Under the pieces are notes generated by a model that was given only the letters and a program-made list of their open reading frames with translations, ran no database searches and was not told the DNA's origin. From the NCBI GenBank assembly GCA_035286585.1, contig DATEDC010000005.1, forward strand, positions 1 to 10,632: 10,632 nucleotides of DNA, read 5' to 3'. Shown piece after piece: positions 7,420 to 10,632 of the stretch. A program made the position numbers and the translations under genes. Each line of letters begins with the position of its first letter. Within the stretch, counting starts at the first letter, position 1. The DNA comes from DSOS01 sp035286585. GTDB lineage: Bacteria; Chloroflexota; Anaerolineae; Anaerolineales; UBA4823.

Positions 7420-7887
7420 ATGGTAGGAACTTCTCTCCAGATCGTTGCATTTGCGTGCGAACATTGCGCCTACGCTGCGGCGGATATGGCGGGGGGTCTG
7501 CGCATGCAGTACCCACCTGAGATCAAGATTATCCAGTTGCCCTGCACCGGTGAGTTGAACGTGCTGCAGGTCCTTCAAGCTCTGGAGGACGGCGTCGACG
7601 GCGTCATGGTCGCAGGTTGACTGCCCGGCGACTGCCATTACCAGGTAGGTAATGTAAACGCCAGACGCCGGGTAGAGCGTGCCCGTTTCTTGTTGGGGCA
7701 GATTGGATTAGAATCAGAGAGGGTGCAAATGTATTGTATGTCTTCCGCAATGGCGGGGCAGTTTGTGGCTGCGGCTAAAGAGATGAGCGAGTTGATTGCA
7801 ACGCTGGGGCTCAACCCGCTGCGCAAATCGCTCGCCGAAGAGCAGGAAGTGGATCATGTTACCAGACCAACTGAAGAAATTCCGTGA
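7420..7887 (+). CDS. mvhD: MvhD/FrhD-type electron-transfer subunit, second copy, selenoprotein (UGA 7618-7620 = Sec67)
   Basis: This second MvhD starts at an ATG immediately after the HdrA stop (TAA 7417-7419), with GGAAGTGAG (7404-7412) as likely ribosome site, so it is probably translationally coupled to the giant HdrA. Motifs: FACEHCAYAAADMAG (C13, C16), PCTG (C42), DGVMVAG, then the in-frame TGA at 7618-7620, followed by LPGDCHYQVGN (C72). The same frame continues for 88 codons (RRRVERARFLL, MSSAMAGQFVAAA, TLGLNPLR) and ends with TGA at 7885-7887, giving 155 residues including Sec67. The UGA is at exactly the same family position as in the first MvhD, so a chance nonsense mutation is very unlikely. 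Within this gene one UGA is read through and the other terminates, as expected for context-dependent Sec insertion. It should carry electrons within the complex formed by the flanking HdrA, HdrC and MetVF; the Sec may be a cluster ligand or redox group. Confidence 0.91.
7618..7674 (+). promoter_or_regulatory. Selenocysteine UGA codon and putative bacterial SECIS hairpin of second mvhD
   Basis: TGA 7618-7620 is followed by a perfect 6-bp helix, ATTACC (7637-7642) with GGTAAT (7648-7653), closing a 5-nt loop AGGTA (7643-7647). The first loop G (7644) is 24 nt past the UGA. A longer basal helix can form between CCCGGCG (7624-7630) and CGCCGGG (7666-7672), extendable by G7623-T7673 and T7622-A7674. 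The AGGT at the start of the loop resembles the loop of the Escherichia coli fdhF SECIS. Geometry meets the bacterial SECIS rules; no energy was computed. Confidence 0.72.
7844..7849 (+). promoter_or_regulatory. Ribosome binding site for the GNAT gene inside the end of mvhD
   Basis: AGGAAG ends 6 nt before ATG 7856. It supports this start rather than the in-frame ATG at 7796, which would add 20 residues that do not look like a GNAT N-terminus. Confidence 0.6.
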
Positions 7888-8422
7888 TATTGTCACCCTC
7901 AAGGACGGCGTCAACGTGCTCCTGCGCCCGATGACTCCCGAGGACGAAGAACAGCTCCTGGGGCTGTTTTCCCCGATCAGCGAGGAGGACCTGCGTTACC
8001 TGCGCGACAATGTGAAAGACCCCCAGGTGGTCAGGTCCTGGTGTCAGAACCTGGATTACTCCCGCGTGCTGCCCTTGCTGGCCCTGGTGAAGGACCGCGT
8101 CGTCGGGCAAGCCAGTCTGCATTTTCGCAGCGGGCCGAAGCGCCACCTGGGAGAGGTGCGCATCTTCCTGGCTAAGGATTTCCGCCGCCGCGGCCTGGGC
8201 AGCCGTATGCTCAGTACCCTCATTGAGCTGGCCCGCCGCCAAGGCCTGCACACCCTGGTGGCTGAGATCGTGGCTGACCAATCCAAGGTGGTCAAAGCCT
8301 TTCAAAACCTGGGCTTCGTGTTGCGCTGCACCTTTGAAGATTACTTTATGCTCCCCGATGGCGATACGCGCGATGTCGCCATCCTGCTGCATTGTCTGAG
8401 ACCCAAAGTGGATGAATTTTAA
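7856..8422 (+). CDS. GNAT-family N-acetyltransferase
   Basis: This 188-residue protein has the GCN5-related acetyltransferase fold. It opens with an LLRPMTPEDEEQLLGLF segment (residues 22-38), continues with a central strand (LLALVKDRVVGQASLHF) and has the acetyl-CoA pyrophosphate loop FRRRGLGSRM (109-118) in motif A, followed by the typical motif B region SKVVKAFQNLGF (143-154). The start overlaps the last 32 nt of mvhD in another frame, implying translational coupling. It ends 20 nt before metV. The substrate cannot be read from the sequence: candidates are a lysine on a partner enzyme, a small amine or an amino acid. Its place inside an acetyl-CoA-pathway cluster makes acetylation-based control of the Hdr/Met proteins a reasonable but unproven idea. 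No signal peptide or membrane segment is visible. Confidence 0.9.
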   Translation: MLPDQLKKFRDIVTLKDGVNVLLRPMTPEDEEQLLGLFSPISEEDLRYLRDNVKDPQVVRSWCQNLDYSRVLPLLALVKDRVVGQASLHFRSGPKRHLGEVRIFLAKDFRRRGLGSRMLSTLIELARRQGLHTLVAEIVADQSKVVKAFQNLGFVLRCTFEDYFMLPDGDTRDVAILLHCLRPKVDEF

Positions 8423-8442
8423 TTGTAAAGTGGAGGTAGTCC

Positions 8443-9126
8443 ATGATCATCGCTGAACAAAAACCCCTTAATGAACTCAAAACCCTGATCGCGGATGCTG
8501 CCAACGTATTGGTGGTTGGCTGCGGCACATGCGTGACCGTTTGCTTTGCTGGCGGCTCGCGCGAAGCTGCCATCACCGCTGCCTCGCTGCGCATGGCGAC
8601 CAAGCTGGACGGAAACAGCAAACAAGTCAGCGAGGTTACCGTCCAGCGCCAGTGCGAGTGGGAGTATCTGGACCAGATCCGCGAACAGGTGAAGCAGGCG
8701 GATGTGGTCCTCTCCCTGGGATGCGGCATCGGCGTCCAGGCAATTGTCGAGCGCTTCCCCGATAGCTGGGTGGTGCCCGGGCTGAACACCTCCTTCCTGG
8801 GCTTGCCGCTCGAACAGGGCGTCTGGGCGGAGCGCTGCGCCGCCTGCGGGGACTGCATCCTGGGCCTGACCGGCGGCATCTGCCCCATCGCTCGCTGTTC
8901 CAAATCGCTGCTCAACGGCCCTTGCGGCGGCTCTGAAGCGGGGCACTGCGAGATCAACCCTGACGTGCCCTGCGCCTGGCAGTTGATCTACGACCGCTTG
9001 AGCAAAATGGATAAGCTCCACGTGCTGCTGGAGTTGCAGCCGCCCAAGAACTGGCGGACTTCCCGGGATGGCGGGCCGCGCAAGATCGTCCGGGAAGACT
9101 TGAGACTCGCATACCAGGAGGGCTGA
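8443..9126 (+). CDS. metV: MetV, zinc/iron-sulfur partner of methylenetetrahydrofolate reductase
   Basis: MetV pairs with MetF in acetogens and related anaerobes to make the MetVF type of 5,10-methylene-THF reductase and links MetF flavin to the electron-donating modules. The 227-residue protein shows the family hallmarks: an N-terminal VVGCGTCVTVCFAGG (C27, C30, C34), C71, LGCGIG (C94), and the cysteine-rich C-terminal block CAACGDCILGLTGGICPIA (C132, C135, C138, C147), followed by C152, NGPCGG (C161), C169 and C177. These fit the iron-sulfur and metal sites described for the family. The start is ATG 8443 with GGAGG at 8432-8436. It ends 3 nt before metF, with metF's AGGAGG site in its last codons, so the pair is tightly coupled, as in acetogen operons. 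The length and cysteine set look complete. Confidence 0.93.
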   Translation: MIIAEQKPLNELKTLIADAANVLVVGCGTCVTVCFAGGSREAAITAASLRMATKLDGNSKQVSEVTVQRQCEWEYLDQIREQVKQADVVLSLGCGIGVQAIVERFPDSWVVPGLNTSFLGLPLEQGVWAERCAACGDCILGLTGGICPIARCSKSLLNGPCGGSEAGHCEINPDVPCAWQLIYDRLSKMDKLHVLLELQPPKNWRTSRDGGPRKIVREDLRLAYQEG

Positions 9127-9129
9127 GCC

Positions 9130-10167
9130 ATGACCGCCACGCTGAGTAAAAATGGATACCTGTCCGGCTCCAACCTGGAGCGCGTGCTGCGCGCTGGTCA
9201 CTTCGCCGTCACCGGCGAGCTCGGTCCGCCGCAAAGCGCCGACGGCGAGGTGATCCGCAAGAAAGCCGACCTGCTGCGCGGCTACGTGGACGCGGTCAAT
9301 ATCACCGACAACCAGACCGCCATCGTGCGTATGTCCAGCATCGGCGCCGGGTCGATCCTCGTCCAGGCCGGCCTGGAGCCGGTCGTCCAGATGACCTGCC
9401 GGGACCGCAACCGCCTTGCGATCCAGTCCGACCTGCTCGGCGCTTACGCATTGGGCATGCGTAACCTGCTCTGCCTGACCGGCGATCACCAGACCTTCGG
9501 CAACCACCCCACCGCCAAGAACGTGTTCGATATCGACTCGATTCAGCTGGTGAAGCTGGTGGCGGATATGCGCGATGAGCGCGTCTTCCAGTGCGGGGAC
9601 GCCTTTAAAGGTCCGGAGCCGCGCTTCTTCATCGGCGCGGCAGCCGCCCCGTTTGCCGATCCGATCGACTTTCGCCCCTATCGCCTGGCTAAGAAGGTCA
9701 AGGCTGGCGCGAGCTTCATCCAGACCCAGCTCGTCTACGATGTCCCCGCTTTCGCCGCCTTCATGGAGAAAGTCCGCCACCTGGGCGTGCATAAGCAAAC
9801 CTACATCCTGGCCGGGGTTGGTCCGCTCAAGAGCCCCGCCATGGCGCGCTACATGAAGAACAACGTCCCGGGCATCCTGGTGCCGGATGAGCTCATCGAG
9901 CGCATGGAGGCCGTCGGCGCTCCCTGGGCTGGAAAGGGCAAGGACGAGCTCACCAAGGAGGATAAAAAAGCCCGGGCGGGGGCCTGGCAGGGGGAGGGCA
10001 TTCAAATTTGCATCGAGCTGATCCAGCGGTTGCGCCAGATAGAGGGCGTCGCCGGGGTGCATATCATGGCGATCGAGTGGGAAGAGGCGGTCAAGCCCAT
10101 CGTCGAAGGCGCTGGCTTATACCCCCGTCCTGTGGTGAAAGCCCAGGAAGCTGAGGTGATAGCCTAG
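9130..10167 (+). CDS. metF: Methylenetetrahydrofolate reductase, MetF
   Basis: This is the FAD-dependent TIM-barrel enzyme that reduces 5,10-methylene-THF to 5-methyl-THF, the last step of the Wood-Ljungdahl methyl branch before methyl transfer. The 345-residue protein shows the expected motifs: TGELGPP with the catalytic Glu (E30), NITDNQ (57-62), QMTCRDRNR (87-95), LLCLTGD (113-119) and the substrate-pocket strand GASFIQTQLVYD (193-204). It is longer than the roughly 300-residue E. coli MetF; the extra length includes a charged loop of about 30 residues (about 264-293, WAGKGKDELTKEDKK), a feature often seen in the MetV-partnered type. ATG 9130 follows AGGAGG (9117-9122). hdrC starts 9 nt after the TAG. 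With metV and Hdr genes alongside, electrons probably come through the Hdr complex rather than directly from NADH. Confidence 0.95.
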   Translation: MTATLSKNGYLSGSNLERVLRAGHFAVTGELGPPQSADGEVIRKKADLLRGYVDAVNITDNQTAIVRMSSIGAGSILVQAGLEPVVQMTCRDRNRLAIQSDLLGAYALGMRNLLCLTGDHQTFGNHPTAKNVFDIDSIQLVKLVADMRDERVFQCGDAFKGPEPRFFIGAAAAPFADPIDFRPYRLAKKVKAGASFIQTQLVYDVPAFAAFMEKVRHLGVHKQTYILAGVGPLKSPAMARYMKNNVPGILVPDELIERMEAVGAPWAGKGKDELTKEDKKARAGAWQGEGIQICIELIQRLRQIEGVAGVHIMAIEWEEAVKPIVEGAGLYPRPVVKAQEAEVIA

Positions 10168-10176
10168 GAGGCGCCC

Positions 10177-10632
10177 ATGGAAAACCTTCATCAAAACCTG
10201 GAAAGCCCGATCACCCTCAAAACCGAGCTTGCCCGCCGCATTCAGGACGAGCTCGGCGAGAACGTCTATCTGTGCTACCAGTGCGTTAAGTGCACCTCCG
10301 GCTGCCCGGTGGCGGAGTTCTTCGACTGGCAGCCCAACCAGATCATGCGCGCCCTCCAGCTCGGGCAGGAGGACATCGCCCTGGGAGCTCAAACCCCCTG
10401 GCTGTGCGCCTGCTGCCAGACCTGCACCACGCGCTGCCCGCAAGGCCTGGACGTCGCCGCCATCATGGATTTCCTCACCCGCGAATCCCTGGCGAGGGGT
10501 TACAAGCCCCAGGTGCCTGAGGTGAAAATCATGAACGAGGCCTTCTTGCGCGAGGTGCGCCTGTGGGGCCGGGCCTACGAGCTCGGCCTGATGGCCGAGA
10601 TGAAGCTGCGCACCGGTGACCTGTTCAGCGAT
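10177..10632 (+). CDS. hdrC: HdrC-like iron-sulfur subunit (3' end outside window)
   Basis: The first 152 codons of a heterodisulfide reductase subunit C-like protein are present; the frame is still open at the window edge. HdrC carries two [4Fe-4S] clusters that relay electrons from HdrA to HdrB. Both motifs are visible: CYQCVKCTSGCP (C33, C36, C39, C43) and CACCQTCTTRCP (C77, C80, C83, C87, with an extra C79). The sequence PQGLDVAAIMDFLTRESLARG then matches the helical region usual in HdrC. The start is ATG 10177, with AGGAGG (10166-10171) overlapping the metF stop codon. Bacterial clusters normally place hdrB next; it should lie just past the window. Whether this HdrC is fused to another domain cannot be seen. 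Confidence 0.93.
   Translation, partial: MENLHQNLESPITLKTELARRIQDELGENVYLCYQCVKCTSGCPVAEFFDWQPNQIMRALQLGQEDIALGAQTPWLCACCQTCTTRCPQGLDVAAIMDFLTRESLARGYKPQVPEVKIMNEAFLREVRLWGRAYELGLMAEMKLRTGDLFSD

Noticed and set aside
853..7620. A variant genetic code with UGA read as Trp or Gly throughout
   Set aside because: The kinase gene (TGA 2809-2811), the second mvhD (TGA 7885-7887) and metV (TGA 9124-9126) all end properly at UGA.
8419..10062. A 547-codon open frame on the minus strand across metV and metF
   Set aside because: It is the antisense shadow of two clearly homologous plus-strand genes in G/C-ending codons; its translation shows no recognisable domain and is biased in His, Gln, Ala and Leu.
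1..10632. Insertion sequences, CRISPR arrays, tRNA or rRNA genes, attachment sites
   Set aside because: No transposase or integrase motif, no regularly spaced short repeats and no cloverleaf or rRNA-like stretch was seen; almost every base belongs to the plus-strand genes described.

Overview
The window is a single co-directional (+ strand) gene cluster from an anaerobic bacterium. It encodes parts of a soluble, flavin-based electron-bifurcating heterodisulfide reductase (Hdr) complex linked to the methyl branch of the Wood-Ljungdahl pathway. No mobile element, rRNA, tRNA or CRISPR array is visible. The GC content is moderate to high, the Shine-Dalgarno sites are strong (AGGAGG type), and the gene set is hdrA, mvhD, metV, metF and hdrC with a cytoplasmic two-component pair. 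This fits a sediment or groundwater anaerobe. My best guess is Chloroflexota (Anaerolineae/Dehalococcoidia-like), but the sequence alone does not fix the phylum.

Layout: (1) 2-640, the C-terminal end of a first HdrA, cut by the window edge. (2) 649-1155, a first MvhD whose reading frame crosses an in-frame UGA at 853, read here as selenocysteine. (3) 1176-2811, a single-domain response regulator and a soluble histidine kinase with an N-terminal CRP-like domain. (4) 2875-7419, a giant 1514-residue HdrA in which a GltD-like FAD/NAD(P)H oxidoreductase module is inserted inside the ferredoxin region of one HdrA unit, followed by a second HdrA unit. (5) 7420-7887, a second MvhD, again with an in-frame UGA (7618) at the same position. 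(6) 7856-8422, a GNAT acetyltransferase overlapping the end of mvhD. (7) 8443-9126 metV and 9130-10167 metF. (8) 10177 to the window end, the start of hdrC; hdrB would be expected next.

How the genes may work together: in characterised acetogens (Moorella thermoacetica), MetF and MetV form a complex with HdrABC and MvhD that oxidises NADH and reduces methylene-tetrahydrofolate. The same parts are present here. The GltD-like module inside HdrA is a plausible NAD(P)H entry site, MvhD an electron-transfer subunit (here with selenium at a conserved cysteine position), HdrC the iron-sulfur relay, and MetVF the methylene-THF reductase. The regulator/kinase pair between the two hdrA-mvhD units may control the cluster. 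Spacings of 0-20 nt, two close or overlapping junctions and one larger gap of 63 nt before the giant hdrA suggest one operon, or two joined transcription units.

The most noteworthy points are the two selenocysteine-type MvhD proteins, each with a hairpin placed as expected for a bacterial SECIS, and the nested HdrA-GltD-HdrA fusion.
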